64,000 nt of DNA from Gymnopus androsaceus JB14. Its lineage: Eukaryota; Basidiomycota; Agaricomycetes; Agaricales; Omphalotaceae. Below are positions 35,500-46,920 of this stretch, one piece after another. The translations under genes and the position numbers were made by a program. Below the pieces are notes generated by a model. It was not told where the DNA came from, did no database searches, and was given only the letters and a program-made list of their open reading frames with translations. The stretch spans positions 124,001 to 188,000 of the forward strand of contig ML769451.1 of NCBI GenBank assembly GCA_009733575.1, written 5' to 3'. Position 1 is the first letter of the stretch. Each line of letters starts with the position of its first letter.

Positions 35500-36010
35500 A
35501 TCCTATAGAGTTCGGTGGTACTCATTGACAGCTAAATTAACTGGGATTGCAGAGATAAATGATATTGAAAAGAACTCCGAGTCTCTGAGCTCGGTCCCTC
35601 GAGCGTGATGAGGAAGTGATCACCTTGTTTCCAGGAAGGCGACATAAGAAGTATCTATCAAGATGTGGTGACCATGAAAGAGGAGCAGAGAAGATTTGTG
35701 TTACCTTTTTCGCGTGCGTCCAAACCATCGAGCGACATAAACTTTTGGTACAAATTCCAAAAGTTGAGCATAACGAAACCAACGCGTGTCCATGATTTAC
35801 ATTTCATCGATAAACGCCTTCGTCCAAGGAAATTTCCTTTGTAATTTGGGGGCGCAGGTTAGAACAAGTTTATAGACTGTAGATAAGGAAAGAAATATTT
35901 GCGCGCACCTGTACATTGCGATGATGAGTTTCTAAGCAGTAGAGGAGAGGCTGAAAGACGTACAGAGTGCCATTTATCTTACAGCTGGATAGCGGACAAC
36001 ATGCCAAACT
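35500..36010 (-). pseudogene. Proteasome alpha-5 3'-end fragment with neighbouring flank, copy 1
   Basis: On the - strand the segment at 35990-35900 matches the splice region before the penultimate PSMA5 exon. The segment near 35850-35790 matches the final exon (codons for the IDEM-stop region, ATTTACATTTCATCGAT on the + strand). The flank at 35500-35760 matches the sequence downstream of the full gene (compare 56560-56830). Coding capacity is lost. Confidence 0.6.
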
Positions 36011-36034
36011 TGACTCAATTACTGCAAGCAGCTG

Positions 36035-36910
36035 TCACCGGGCCCCAGATCCACCAATCACAAGTGCCATTTCAGTTTCTCGATCCAAATCCTCATCATA
36101 TCCTTCAACCATCTCCGTCCACTTTTCCCACCGAGGACCAACTCCGGATTGATATTGAATCTTCAGCTTTTCCCAGTAAGCTGGCCGCCATCCTGCTTGC
36201 TCCCAGTCGACTAACGCTGTGATCTTTACATCTTCGGGACCATCACCTTTAACATCAATCAAGATATTCCTCTGGTTTATGTCGCCATGAGTGAAGACAA
36301 TATCACTATCCACAGGCATCCTCCGTCCAATATCCGCAACCTGAGCCATGACTTTCGGAATATCCCTCCATGGAGGCTGGTTAAAGTATTCCATACGGAA
36401 GTCATTGAATTGTTCTTCGGTCTGGAATGGTCCGTATAAATCATTTCGCCCAACCAATCTATCGTTGAAGGGACCACGCGAAACTGTTCCAATCCATTTT
36501 CCTGGTTGAGGTTGGGGTAATAAGCAAAGAGCAGAGATCATATCCTTTACTTGTCGCATAACGGATTCGTGCTGAGCAGAAGTCAGGTTTCGCCAATGAC
36601 GCTGGAGCATAATACCCGACATGTAGCTCATAATCAGGTAGCTAGTCTCCTGTTTTCCTTCTCTGCGTGTGAAGAGGTCGTACACGCGCGGAACTGGGAG
36701 ATTGGTCCGCTCGGATACATATTGGGTGGCTTCGGCCTCGCGCGCAAGGTCTTCAAGGACACCAACTTTGACTACGGTTCTAGCAGTCAGATGATAAACA
36801 CTTCCTCCGCGCAGCTTGACACTGCGTTTATAAAGAATTGGGAAGATTAAGCGACGAAATCGGTTTGTCAGATGCAGAAGAAGATAGCGGAGTACGCCCA
36901 GTAGACCCAT
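36035..36910 (-). CDS. Phosphotransferase (APH)-like protein, 291 aa
   Basis: Single-exon gene of the aminoglycoside-phosphotransferase-like fold, a kinase superfamily much expanded in fungi whose substrates are mostly unknown. The start ATG is at 36910 (MGLLGVLRYLLLHL). VVKVGVLED carries the ATP-binding Lys. LIMSYMSGIMLQRHW is the hinge region. FTHGDINQRNILID is the catalytic HxDxxxxN loop and ALVDWEQAGWRPAYWE the metal-binding Asp and following helix. All key residues are present, so it should be active. A close paralogue lies at 60094-61029; the two align over nearly the whole length with few changes. There is no signal peptide. Confidence 0.8.
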   Translation of the reverse strand: MGLLGVLRYLLLHLTNRFRRLIFPILYKRSVKLRGGSVYHLTARTVVKVGVLEDLAREAEATQYVSERTNLPVPRVYDLFTRREGKQETSYLIMSYMSGIMLQRHWRNLTSAQHESVMRQVKDMISALCLLPQPQPGKWIGTVSRGPFNDRLVGRNDLYGPFQTEEQFNDFRMEYFNQPPWRDIPKVMAQVADIGRRMPVDSDIVFTHGDINQRNILIDVKGDGPEDVKITALVDWEQAGWRPAYWEKLKIQYQSGVGPRWEKWTEMVEGYDEDLDRETEMALVIGGSGAR

Positions 36911-37013
36911 GGTGAAGCTTTAAGGAAGATTGAATTTGCAGTCACGAGTGATATTTAGGTCGCGTACTATAGGGTTAGGGGCTTCTTCTCTTCTCTTCTC
37001 TTCGTCCTCGACA

Positions 37014-38422
37014 ATGTCTACCACAAGTCGTCTTCCGCCATTTGCTACCCTCCGAAGCATAGAGCAACCTAAGGATTCCATTGGCGTTGTAACAATTTGT
37101 CATTCGTCCACCAACGAATGTTTCTTACATCTCTATACCCGCTGCTATCCCGTCCAAGGTGGTGGTCGTTCTGAAACTGCGATGATACCGAAAGCTCTTG
37201 TACTCGACGCCTGTCGAATTCTCACCGGCATCTATCAAGAAGAAGTGCGTCTTTATGACGACCATGACGATTGCGTCGTTGAAGGCGAAATGTTGCGTTC
37301 AGGGAACTATCTCTTTCAAGTTGAGTCATCGGAGAAGCAATCGGATTACGGTATCTACAAAAGCTTTCATACCTGGCGTCCGCCAACCCGCAACCAAGTG
37401 CCAAGCTACTGGTTTACCGCTTCATCGCCCCAGATGTTCGATGGAGGAAAAAATCAACCAACATGGGCCCTTCTTCCGCCCACAAACCGGGATGAAATGC
37501 GGTCGTATATGAGCGAGAAGGCGAAGAGTAGCGATGGTTTCGTGTGTTCGCTCACTGGTGTACAAAGCTCGACCGTGGAAGGTGGCCTTGCGGTGCCAGC
37601 CGACGAAAAGGTTTTTGTGAGTCTATCAAGTTTATCTAACAAATACTTTCATGTATCTGATGAACGCGGCAGTACACAGAGCGTGAAATAACTGCTCAGC
37701 TTTATCCTTCAGGTTACGCTATTCCCCAGTCGCTTGCGACCGACCAACTAGTCCATGATATCCGCAACTACATTACTTTATCCACGCACATACGAAACTT
37801 GTGGGACAGACATATCTTGGTGTTCTACCCTTTAGCTCAAGGCCGTTATTCCGCTTATTTTCTCGGCCACAGAGATGGCTATTCTAATTCCTTACATCTC
37901 ATGGAGCTTTCGCTCGCTCACCGAACCGATCCTTATCTTCTTTTCATTCGATTCGCCTTTTCTATCTTCAAATACTACAAGGTCAATTCCTATTGTGGAT
38001 CGCCACCTCCTGATGCTCTACCTGATCTTTTCGCTTCGAGTACGCAGCGCAAATGGACGGAATCGGAATCGTCAGAGGGCACAAGAGAGACCCGCACTTC
38101 TTCAGATGACAATTGCAGTGAGCAGAATAGCGAAGATGGTAAGAGTACCGTCGAGGAAGAGGAAGACGGTCCCATAGGATTCAAGCAGCTCTTTGAAGAC
38201 GCGGAAGGTGTGTTCGGTTCAAAGTGCAAATTTCATTCCTAACTACTAGTACGTTTAGCTCAAGGAATGCAACTGTCCGAAGACATGGAAGACCTTGTTG
38301 GTTCATACCACCCCGACAGGAAACGCATCGCACAGACTGCTGCCGAGTATCTTGCGCGTAATCCTGCAGTCGGGATTCATCCAGACGACGTTTTGTCGTA
38401 TAATGTATTTCGTATCAGTTGA
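37014..38422 (+). CDS. Fungal HNH-nuclease-like protein, 433 aa
   Basis: Exons 37014-37616, 37673-38207 and 38259-38422 join in frame with canonical splice sites. I chose ATG 37014 (MSTTSRLPPFATLR) because the frame upstream has no ATG. The layout fits a fungal family often labelled HNH endonuclease: an N-terminal domain (MIPKALVLDACRILTGIY), then VCSLTGVQSSTVEGGLAVPA where the Cys of the HNH fold is expected, LSTHIRNLWDRHILVFYPLA, YSAYFLG and LLFIRFAFSIF. The usual second Cys and His are not obvious, so the nuclease site may be degenerate. The C-terminal third is acidic and low in complexity (EEEEDGP). Function unknown. Confidence 0.65.
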
Positions 38423-38719
38423 TCCCTGGGGAACTGTGCATTGTCCAAACAAAGATTTTCAGAGGAAGAATTTTCGACACGAGAAGTTGACCCAAATTAT
38501 CTGCCGTGAAATGAATTCGTTCGTTGGATTGTGAACGTTGCTATCTAGAAGTGAGGTGCTTGAGTGTTTAACGTGAACCGTTGGAACCAGCACCCCAGCT
38601 GCAATAAATCGCTTATAAGGTCGACGATTTTTCATTGCTCTGCCTTCAAAGTCTAATGACGGGGATCTGTTATCTCTCGATCGATTTAAGCTTGATTTTG
38701 ACCGATATTGTATCTTGGG
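38423..38719. other. Intergenic
   Basis: No coding sequence or repeat recognised. Confidence 0.4.
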
Positions 38720-39228
38720 TACCATCCATGAGCATCCATACGCATCTTCATACATATACATTCAGTAAGTCCCGCATTTCCAAAGCTCGAACGCGCTGAT
38801 ATCTCCACAAAGCGTCATGTCGGACTCGCTCCCCAGTCTCATTATCGTGGCCCAATTCCAGGTAAAAGGGCACAAGAAAAGGGAGAACTACAAGCTTTGG
38901 TCCTTGAGTCGCGCAAAAAGGCTCACATTTTCGGGGTTGCAGGTGCATCCAGTAGTTTCACCTATGCCCCTCAACACTCCAATTCGATGAATCCCAAACT
39001 TTCCGCGTCGGTTATCACGTTGGATACATCGCCCAAGATCGTTTGGATTGGTTGAAAGAGAAGCTTCGCGAAGTGTTTGTGATAAAAGATGATGACGATT
39101 GGGATTGCCAGTCATGGGTCATGCAAGCCCTGCAACTTTTTAAAGAGGAGGGAGGTGGTTTTATAACCGAGAACATTGGACGCGCCCATATTTTCAAAGA
39201 GTTGATCATGGAGGAAGAACGATGGTAG
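38720..39228 (+). pseudogene. Fungal protein with DCQ-WV motif, probably broken
   Basis: The last part reads VGYHVGYIAQDRLDWLKEKL, VIKDDDDWDCQSWVMQALQL and RAHIFKELIMEEERW to a stop at 39228. The block DW-DCQ-WV near the C-terminus is typical of a small agaric family of unknown role. Upstream, a possible first exon (MSIHTHLHTYTF, ATG near 38728, followed by GTAAGT) is present. The middle cannot be joined in one frame without a shift near 38980, so the gene is probably damaged. Confidence 0.45.
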
Positions 39229-39449
39229 GTGGCCGAGAACGTCGTCCATGAGCGTTTGCGAGTTAAATGTCTTTGTGCTGTTATTGATGTTGGAAAGCCC
39301 ATATCTGTTGATAAATAAGAGAGAGAAGTAAGCGGTAATTCGATTACAGCATCCAGCAATCGTCACATTGTTAAATAGGTCACTCTAAACTATCCATTTC
39401 ACATAGTCAGTCAACTCCAGGCCGGTGAAAATGATAAGCAAAACCGTCC

Positions 39450-39800
39450 AACCGTCCGATAGCAAGTCGCCATGGTAAGAAAAAACCACGATTGAAATCA
39501 GCCCGGTTACTCGAACGCGACGAGCAAGAATTCATGTTGTTTCCAGAATTGCGACATAACAATTGTGACTTTGGCACACATTCCAAATGTTGAGCGTAAC
39601 GAAAACGTTGTGATACCAGTCCATAATTTACATTTCGTCGATAACCGCCTTCAGACTAGTTTCATCCAATATTTCAAATTCCAGGCTTTTCCCTTGTAAC
39701 CTGTGGGCGGAAATTGGAATGAGAACGTAGCGTAGACAAGCAAAGGAAAAGGTTGAACAAACCTGAGCCAACTGTACATGGTGGCGATAAAGTGCCTGCT
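39450..39800 (-). pseudogene. Proteasome alpha-5 3'-end fragment, copy 2
   Basis: Segment 39690-39620 matches the last PSMA5 exon: + strand TTTACATTTCGTCGATAACC at the stop, then TTGTAACCTGTGGGCG at the intron acceptor. Segment 39790-39755 matches the end of the exon before it (NVQLAQ). The flank 39450-39600 matches the downstream flank of the full gene. It is too short to code. Confidence 0.65.
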
Positions 39801-40880
39801 CCTTTACCTACACCAGCACTCGCACGAAGTCCAGTAGCATTCCCCGTACAAGCAAGCACCAACATGCCTCCTCGCCCCGTACCAGCACCAGTAGTCCTCC
39901 CGTCCCGTCCCGCTCTCTACTAGGACCTGAACTTCAAAACGTACGCCCAAAGCCAAAGCCAAAGCAGAAGCCGACCCGACTCTTTTCCTATTCTGGATTA
40001 GACTTCCAAGATTGCGACCAATAGTGGTACTCTGTCAACCCACAGACCCTTCCGTCCGACTCCGTAGTTATAATGATACGCGGATAGGATAAGATAAATT
40101 TATACTGATTAAGGTCCATGTCGGTGTACGTATCAAAGCAGAGGAGAAGGCGGCTCGCAGAAGCGGAGAATTTAGGAGGAGTTAATTCCATTCCAATTTA
40201 TCTAGTTAACGTTCAGTGGATTCGGAGGAGAGAAGAAGGAAGCGGCACGCATACGCATTCAAAAGGCGGGGAAACGAAATTCCCTTGAACGAGGTTGGAA
40301 TTTCATAAGGGACCTGTGTGCTGGTTGGGTCCGTTCGCTGCTTGTAGTGATGAGCACCGAGAATAGCGACTGCACCCAGAGTCACCTGCACACAAAGTTG
40401 TATGCATTGATCGACCAATCAGTATCGGGGGACGATGAGGAGGCTTTGGCGTAAGTGTGGATGGTAATGACGGAGTCCGATGCCCCCGACTTCCCCATCC
40501 AGGCTGTTTGGATGTAAGAGGTGCAGCAGAGCGTGGTAACACTGTAAACAAAAAATCAACATCAAAGGTTACTGTATCGAACACCAGCGGATTGGAATCA
40601 TACCTTGCTTGGTACATAACCGTATTCAAACCTCCTGGACCTGCTTGGTGTCCTACACAAAACACAAAGCTTGCATGCATACCGGAAAACGATGTTACCA
40701 TGCTGTAACGTGAACGGTTTGCTCTTGCTCATGGTCATCGCCGGCGTATATGGACATGATAGCTTGATTTGACTCGGAGGTGGCGGGCATATCATCGGAG
40801 CTGCCTGTGCTTGTGCAATAATACAGAGTTCAACCAAGCGGTGCCTGGCGGAGAGAAGGATTATAAGATAAATGTAGGCG
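39801..40880. other. Unassigned, possible multi-exon gene
   Basis: Both strands have short open frames with plausible splice sites. On the - strand, SVITIHTYAKASSSSPDTDW and VTLGAVAILGAHHYKQRTDP can be read near 40420-40500 and 40390-40340. I could not assemble one continuous gene or match a family, so I leave it unassigned. Confidence 0.3.
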
Positions 40881-41131
40881 TCAGTAAGTATATATCATAC
40901 CATACCATAGCTGGCTGGCTGGCTGCTGAATCCATCCTTCGCTTCCCATGCCCCAGGCCAAGCCACGCTTCACCGCGACGAACCAACAGAAAGTCAGGAG
41001 CAGCAAGAGTAGGGAGAGGAATGGAGGAAATGGAATGAAGGAAGCAAGGGTGGCGGAAGAGGCGGGGAGGATATGAATCGTGGGACAGGAGAGGAAGCCC
41101 GCAAGGAGGAACACAAGTGCTGGAGAGAAGG

Positions 41132-41690
41132 TCAAGCCCAGTTGACGCTTCCGATGATCTTGTACATCTCCGAGTCTGTGAACCTGAAAGAGAGAAAGAC
41201 TAGATGAATAGACGAGATATATGTAGAGCGGAACGAAAGAGCAAGACTTACCCATCGACATCCGCGTTCAGCGCCGATGTCAAAAGCTCGCTCCAATCTT
41301 TCCTGCCCACGGCTACGAATATGGTTGAGAAGGAAGGAAAGTCCTTTCAAGCTACTAAGTTATGCGTGAATCGTGATCGAGCAAATGAAAGGAGTATGTA
41401 CAGAAGACAGTCGGGTTCGGTTTGGTTGACCTACAAGGGTACTGCGCACATGGGAAGGGTAGTGAAGAAAACATCGTGCAATGGGATATGTAGATACAAA
41501 GTCTACCGCTTCTACTGCTATTGTTGGCGCTACTGCTTCCCTTGGGCCCTATAAACATGCATATCAGTTGAACCAGCTTGAAGAATCGACTCGAGAGGAA
41601 ACATACCCTGCCTCTTCCCAGTTAAACCCAGCCCTTTCCTCTATATCTAACGTCCTTTCGACATCCTATCATCCGTGCTAGCGGTTCGAA
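41132..41690 (-). CDS. Possible small gene, unassigned (exon structure uncertain)
   Basis: The last two exons are credible: LKDFPSFSTIFVAVGRKDWS and ELLTSALNADVDG join across a GT...AG intron (donor near 41251) to FTDSEMYKIIGSVNWA and TGA at 41132-41134. Upstream, a typical intron (GTATGT...TTATAG, about 41610-41552) suggests further exons, but the frames I tried do not connect. I do not recognise the family. Confidence 0.35.
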
Positions 41691-42472
41691 ATATGTATCG
41701 ACATCAAGCATATAAGTTCGGTTTTCCCATAAGTTCCGTCTTACCGTGAACGCCGAACGCTAAGATGGTGAAATTACGGTACAGTAGGCCGGCGTTTCTT
41801 TATAGTAGTTAACCCGGCGAACAGTGACTCAGTGGCTGTGAAAATTGATGTCACCTCTATTCAATAGCCATTGGCATCAAACCTTATCCCGAACCTTATA
41901 GCGAATATTGCTGAGTTTGAACATGGGCAAACCTTATAGCGAACATTGGCAAGCTGAGTTTAAATAGTGACGATATATATTAGGTTTGATGCGATGCCCA
42001 TGCCCACACGTTGCCAGTTGTTCGCTATAAGGTTCGTCAATTACCGTTGCTTTTGCCCCCACTACCTCAGCAACCAAAAGTTTCATCCTTCTCCTCGACG
42101 CTGCTGTTGATATGTTTAATGCCCTGTGAGTTGGTTTTTTTGAGCTCACTATCGCATACTAACCATCATCAATTAGAAGGAATCAAGAAATACCACTCGA
42201 CCTCTAAAATCATGGTCCAGAACGCACAAATGCAACACGAGAACATCTTCTATCTGCCCACTTTGGTCGGGGAACAATGCAAGGGAGCTGTACAATGAAG
42301 GGCAGTCTATCCCAGGCGAGTTATTTTATCCATGTTTTGTATAACCCAATAAAGAAATAAAAAAATACAGGAGGATATCGAATACTCTTGCGTTGTGATC
42401 TATGGCTATTTCTTCATCACTTACACTGTCTAGCGCTTTTTTCGTCGCCGTCAGATACAGATCAACATGCCT
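41691..42472. other. Repeated 3' flank of NGN subfamily 3
   Basis: The part 42040-42470 resembles 54250-54640: CATACTAACCATCAT, then GGGGAA(C/T)AATGCA, TTTATCCATGTTTTG and AGAAATACAGGAGGAT occur in the same order. Each lies downstream of an NGN gene, showing that genes H and L were duplicated with their flank. No gene seen. Confidence 0.6.
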
Positions 42473-43764
42473 CTACGAATCGCCACTCACGTAGATGTAG
42501 ACCGCACTACCGTCCCCGATGTTCACGACCATCGTGTTTCCATTCCCCGTGTGCCAAGAGTTGTCGTTTACCGTCGTGTTGTTGACGTCGTTTCCGACAG
42601 TATTTAACGAAAGGGTTCCCACCCTTGTATGGGAGAGAGAAGCGGATGGGGCTTCTTGACTCATTGGTTGATTTGGGTTACCGGCTTGTGTCGATGGTGA
42701 GCTGTAACTCCTCCGTCCTCCCTGGTTTCCGTGGGGTGCTATAGCCATGCTTGACCTGAACGGTGTTCCTTGGCTCGTTGCTTCCACTACGGTACTAGTA
42801 CCGATCGATGGTGAGCTCATGGTCCTTGTCCACCCCCGTTCTTCTGCCTGACCTCCAACTTGGTAGCGCGCGCGATCGCCTCTAGCTGTGTGATCGCTGT
42901 TGGTTGTCGAGTTGGGAAGAAAAGCTGCCGGGGCTGTGAACGATGATCCTTGGCCGAATGATTGTAGGGTACTGGCACCAGTCGAGGGTGAGTTCAAGTT
43001 CCTTATTCCTGGCTGCCGTTCTCTCTGGCCGTCGTGGGAATTTTTTGCATTCGCTGTGACGTCTCCGACACTGTTGACCAGCGGTGACATTGTCGGGGTG
43101 GTAGATGCTGATCTTCCAGGCAGTCCTTCCGCACTAATTGGCTGTAGATTTCCTCCTCTTGCAATCTCGTTCAAGTTAATTACAAGGATACCTCCCTGGA
43201 TATAGGACCGGTTCTACAATCAACACGTTGAATCCAAACCAACGAGAACTCTCACCTCTAAATCTTGTCGGATTCTCTTCACTTCATCATGATACTTCTT
43301 TATCATCTTCAATACCAACGTCCTCGGCACTATGCAGGTCCCCCTCACTATCCATCGTCCATTCAGCCGATCCACCAATTTCTTGCTTTTGGCGATTATC
43401 CTGTATAATAATGGAGGTTCAGCCACGATTGTTTGCATAGAATCAAGATGGAACAGTCGCACTTGAATAATTCGCTCAACCTTCCTGCAAGGGGCCCTAA
43501 TACTTCGTTTTTCCGAATGCTACGAGCGTATCTATCCGAAACAATGTGGACGGCGGCCCCTACCTCCTCTGACAGCCCCTTCACCGGTCCTTCACACCAG
43601 GTCGCCAAGCGCGGGGGAAGGCAACTCTATTCGGGAATAAATCAGCTTTTTCCAGCTCTATTACCTCAATACTATACCTTGTCTTCGATATAACTAGCCC
43701 CTTCGGACAGTGTCGTAATAATGCATCCGTCTTCTATCCGCATGTGTTTTGGAGGAGACAACAT
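42473..43764 (-). CDS. NGN-family protein H, 372 aa, intact
   Basis: Exons 43764-43678, 43626-43463, 43400-43256 and 43195-42473 join in frame with GT...AG introns. The N-terminal 132 residues keep the family pattern with many substitutions (IEDGCIITTLSEGASYIEDK, VKGLSEEVGAAVHIVSDRYA, RIRQDLE). The linker is long and unlike copies A and E, with repeated phrases such as SPSTGAST, SPSIGTST and SPSTQAGN. The C-terminal block is nearly unchanged: SQEAPSASLSHTRVG, LSLNTVGNDVNNTTVNDNSW, HTGNGNTMVVNIGDG, then SAVYIYVSGDS and stop. This shows strong retention of the tail against a diverged linker. No signal peptide. Confidence 0.75.
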
Positions 43765-43904
43765 TGTTAACTGGTTGAATCGGTTGGTAGAACGTAGATC
43801 AAGTTTTCTTGCCTCGTGGTGCAAATAACAGGATTCTGAATGGTGGCGGACTGCTATACAAATGAAGGCTGCTTCTGTCATTGTTCGGACAGCAATTGCT
43901 AACT

Positions 43905-44438
43905 ATGGTGACCGAGCGCCTAAGTACCGCGTATCTACTTGCGTATTTTAAACTTCTTCACTTCGTCAAAATCTCTTACAAGGGTTTTCCTATTTTCGTG
44001 GAAGGTGGTAATTTTATTTTGCTCACAATACATATGATTCGAATGCTAGCCTCATATGACCAGGGACAACCAGCTGGGCAACTTCTTGCTGACTTGAAAG
44101 ACACCAGCAGATTATTCCATCGAGATATAGGCAAGTGGTCACATAAAGAATTCATAAATACAACTTCAGGACATGATAGCAATCCCGAGTCCTGCTTTCT
44201 GTTCTCTGCCCAACGTTTCCAGTCCTCGCTTCGACCATCTAGTACTTATTGTCAGCTTCAGGGAGATTTATTATTTATGTTGTCCGTGTCTTACTACAAG
44301 CTCAGGCAGACTATTGCTCATGTATTTGACGCTTTGACCTCACGTCATACTCCGGAGAGATGTTTACCAAAATACTTCCCTAACATCTCTCGAGTCATAA
44401 TACTAAACATACAATGTTCTAGATACATTTCCCTGTAG
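43905..44438 (+). CDS. Open frame of 177 aa, doubtful
   Basis: Starts at ATG 43905 (MVTERLSTAYLLAYFKLLHF). It has no recognisable domain, sits back to back with gene H, and has mixed hydrophobic content. The length is above chance in this base composition, but there is no supporting homology within the window. It may be spurious. Confidence 0.25.
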   Translation: MVTERLSTAYLLAYFKLLHFVKISYKGFPIFVEGGNFILLTIHMIRMLASYDQGQPAGQLLADLKDTSRLFHRDIGKWSHKEFINTTSGHDSNPESCFLFSAQRFQSSLRPSSTYCQLQGDLLFMLSVSYYKLRQTIAHVFDALTSRHTPERCLPKYFPNISRVIILNIQCSRYISL

Positions 44439-44989
44439 TATACATGGAGATCGGAAGAGTCATTAGCTACATCCTACAATCTGTTTTACTTGCCTTCTTT
44501 GCCCTATTTTACCTGCGCACAATACAATCTACGATGTGTTGCAGAATGTAGGAAAAGGTGTCGATCTGACCAATGTCCCAGGTTAGCATGCGCTTCGTGC
44601 AATGAGGAATAAAGTCCTTGTAAGCTGAGGTCTATCCGACGGCCCGAAGCTAATCACCAAGCTTCTCTGTTTCCTGCTACCATCTTGTGGATTTTCTGCC
44701 TTTAATGCTGTAGGAAAGCATGCTACAATTGCATTAACCATACATTTAACTCGTTGTTTTCGGATGCCCTATGATTCATGTTAACCCCAAGAAATGACTT
44801 ATACGACAAGACGTCCTCTTTTTTCGAGTTACAGGTAAGCGTTTTATACAATACTTATTTTAGATATCCTTAATAAATACAACAACAAAACGCTAGGATC
44901 CATATGAAGGTCGTGCTTTGTGGATTGACTCGGGCCATTACCATCTAGTACTTTTCGCCAGCGTCAGATAATGGTTTGCTTGTACAGGA
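44439..44989. other. Cassette spacer, inverted
   Basis: Matches the spacer that follows other NGN genes (compare 48600-48960 and 50480-50900). It includes the string GTAAGCGTTTTATACAATAC near the end of the NGN transcript. No gene. Confidence 0.5.
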
Positions 44990-45512
44990 TGCTACTCACC
45001 AAAACTTGTTGGACACCATATTTTTGATATTCAAGACCACTGAGCTTCCAGTTCCCGTATGTCAGGAGTGGCCGTTTACCGTTGGGTTATTTACGTCGTC
45101 CCCAACAGTATTCAACGACATAGTTCCAACCCTTGCATTAGACAGGGAAGCAGATGGGGCTTCTGCCGCTGCTTGTCTCGGGCTAGCGTCTGCTACTGCG
45201 ATGTCGTTGTTGATCAACGAGCCGTTCGAGGCGGCTGAGCATTTCATTTTTTCGAATGCTACCCGGCGCAGTGCCATATTCCTGCGAAACAATATTAGCA
45301 ACGACCTTCACCTCGTCCGACGGCTTCTTAACCACAACTCCGCACCAGGTCGATAAACGAGGGGGAGTTGTTCACCCTATGTATTTGTGAATAAAACGTT
45401 GTTTTTGGCTATCAGGATTAGAATGACTATCACATAGCTTGGTCTCGATACATGTTGTCTCTTCGACCAACCTTTCAATGCACCAGTTTGTTGTAAATTT
45501 GTGCCAGTCTAT
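44990..45512 (-). pseudogene. NGN-family copy I, internal deletion and lost start
   Basis: The start codon is ATA instead of ATG at 45512 (followed by DWHKFTTNWCIERL). Exon 2 reads PSDEVKVVANIVSQEYGTAP up to NEMLSRL. It is then fused directly, in a different frame, to the middle of exon 4 (GSLINNDIAVADASP), so exon 3 and two introns are gone. The joint lies in CGGCTCGTTG, present in other copies' exon 4, so a short shared sequence may have guided the deletion. The tail still codes EAPSASLSNARVG and LNTVGDDVNNPTVNGHS. Confidence 0.75.
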
Positions 45513-45829
45513 GTTGCTAGGCTCGCCTATTGGAACAAGTACTTCCGTTTCGACGCGCTTTGAGATTGGGACATACTGTAGCCGTACCCAAAAAAAAAGG
45601 TGAAGGTGATCAATATGAACACTGAGGAGAGGCTGATGCAGGAAGACAACCGCCGGCGCGCGCGCTTTGTACGACACGGATGTACCTAGAACGACGCTGT
45701 ATGTAGGAATTTGGGGTGGTCGGAACCATTCCGTGAAGTTGTTCTTTAACATCGGATGCGATCCTATGCGATCACCAGGTACACCTGTACCAATGCTGTA
45801 TCAGCTGTAAAAAGAAGAAAATAAGCGTT

Positions 45830-46335
45830 ACATTGAGGACCAAGATCCAATGATTCTCACCTACAGAAGTATGTCCAGTTTCAGCCGCACTTCCTCGATC
45901 AACTCCCAATTAATGAAACGATACCAACAGAGAGAGTCAGTCCTCAGCTAAAACTAACTGGATTTGTTAGAAAAAATGTTATTGAAAAAAGTCGATTCCT
46001 TGAACACGACGATGAAGGGTTTACGTTCTTCCAGAAAGGCGGCATTGCAGTGAGCTCTAAGACCACGGCGAGAATAAGTTGCGCTACCCTTTCTCGCGCG
46101 GCCCATCGCGACTTCGCCACACATTCCAAGATTTGAGCGGAACAAAATCGTTGACATTTCATCGATAATTGCTTTCAGACTATGACTAGTTTCGTCTAAG
46201 ATTTCAAAACCCTTTTCGGACGCAGATTAGAATGATAAAGAAAAAGCCAAACGTACCTGAGCCAATTGCACATTATGAAGATCGAGCTTTTCTTCCATAA
46301 CTTGTTTCAGTATACGCAGAGTTAATGTTTGTGCT
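45830..46335 (-). pseudogene. Proteasome alpha-5 3'-end fragment, copy 3
   Basis: The penultimate exon is intact in sequence ([20 protein letters not shown], then LDLHNVQLAQ at about 46340-46255). The last exon near 46210-46150 is altered. The flank to 45830 is shared with 56490-56830 and 47100-47420. The 5' two thirds of the gene are absent. It abuts the gene at 46340-46920. Confidence 0.7.
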
Positions 46336-46339
46336 TCTT

Positions 46340-46920
46340 TCAGTGTTGCATGTCCCTCAGCATGTCCTGAGTCTCCTCTAATCCATGCTTCTTCGCTTCT
46401 CTCTCCTTCCAGTCTCTCGCAACCCACGTAAGTGGAAACCAATGCCACTGCAAAGTGGCATCAGTGGTTGGATCGTTCTCGACACCCATAGCCTTTCTAG
46501 CCGCTGCAACGATTTCTTTCAAGTCCAGTTCGGAATGTGGCTGGTTCCACTCTGCGACCAAATAATAATTCCCGTCTATCCCGTATATAGCGCGCGGCGA
46601 GAGACTTACAGTTCGTATAACGGTCACTATGAGTTGGCTAATACGATGTAAAACACAACACACCTATGAGGACCCTTCCAGTTCTTCCTAATCACATCCC
46701 TATACTCGTCATTACCGGTAGATATGTCGCCCAGATTACGACTCAAGTCTTGCGGTGAGCGGACCCAGGCGAGCCCGTATAATGGCGTCTTCTTTCCTTT
46801 GACCATTGTGCCACGGTACGGCGGACGCTGGTCAAGAGGAAAACGACGAGGGAAACTAAGAATCTGTGAGTGATCAACGGTAAATCGGGCTCAGAAGACT
46901 GACGTTGGGGTACTCGACAT
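46340..46920 (-). CDS. Hypothetical protein with N-terminal RPPYRGTMVKGKK region
   Basis: ATG at 46920 (MSSTP) splices to FPRRFPLDQRPPYRG, TMVKGKKTPLYGLAWVRSPQ, RDVIRKNWKGPH. It splices again to SLSPRAIYGIDGNYYLVAEW, NQPHSELDLKEIVAAARKAM, LQWHWFPLTWVARDWKEREA and a stop at 46340. The frame between exons 1 and 2 is not fully settled. The family is not recognised; it is soluble and basic, about 190 aa. The block PHSELDLKEIVAAARKAMGV recurs, diverged, as the N-terminus of the phosphotransferase copy at 61029, so part of this gene or a paralogue was fused there. Confidence 0.5.

Noticed and set aside
43976..44182. Reverse-strand open frame with Cys/Ile-rich sequence
   Set aside because: It overlaps a longer frame on the + strand and neither has recognisable features.
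46340..46920. Complex I subunit NDUFA12-like protein, suggested by KNWKGPH
   Set aside because: The downstream residues do not follow the family, and the rest of the protein has no match I recall.
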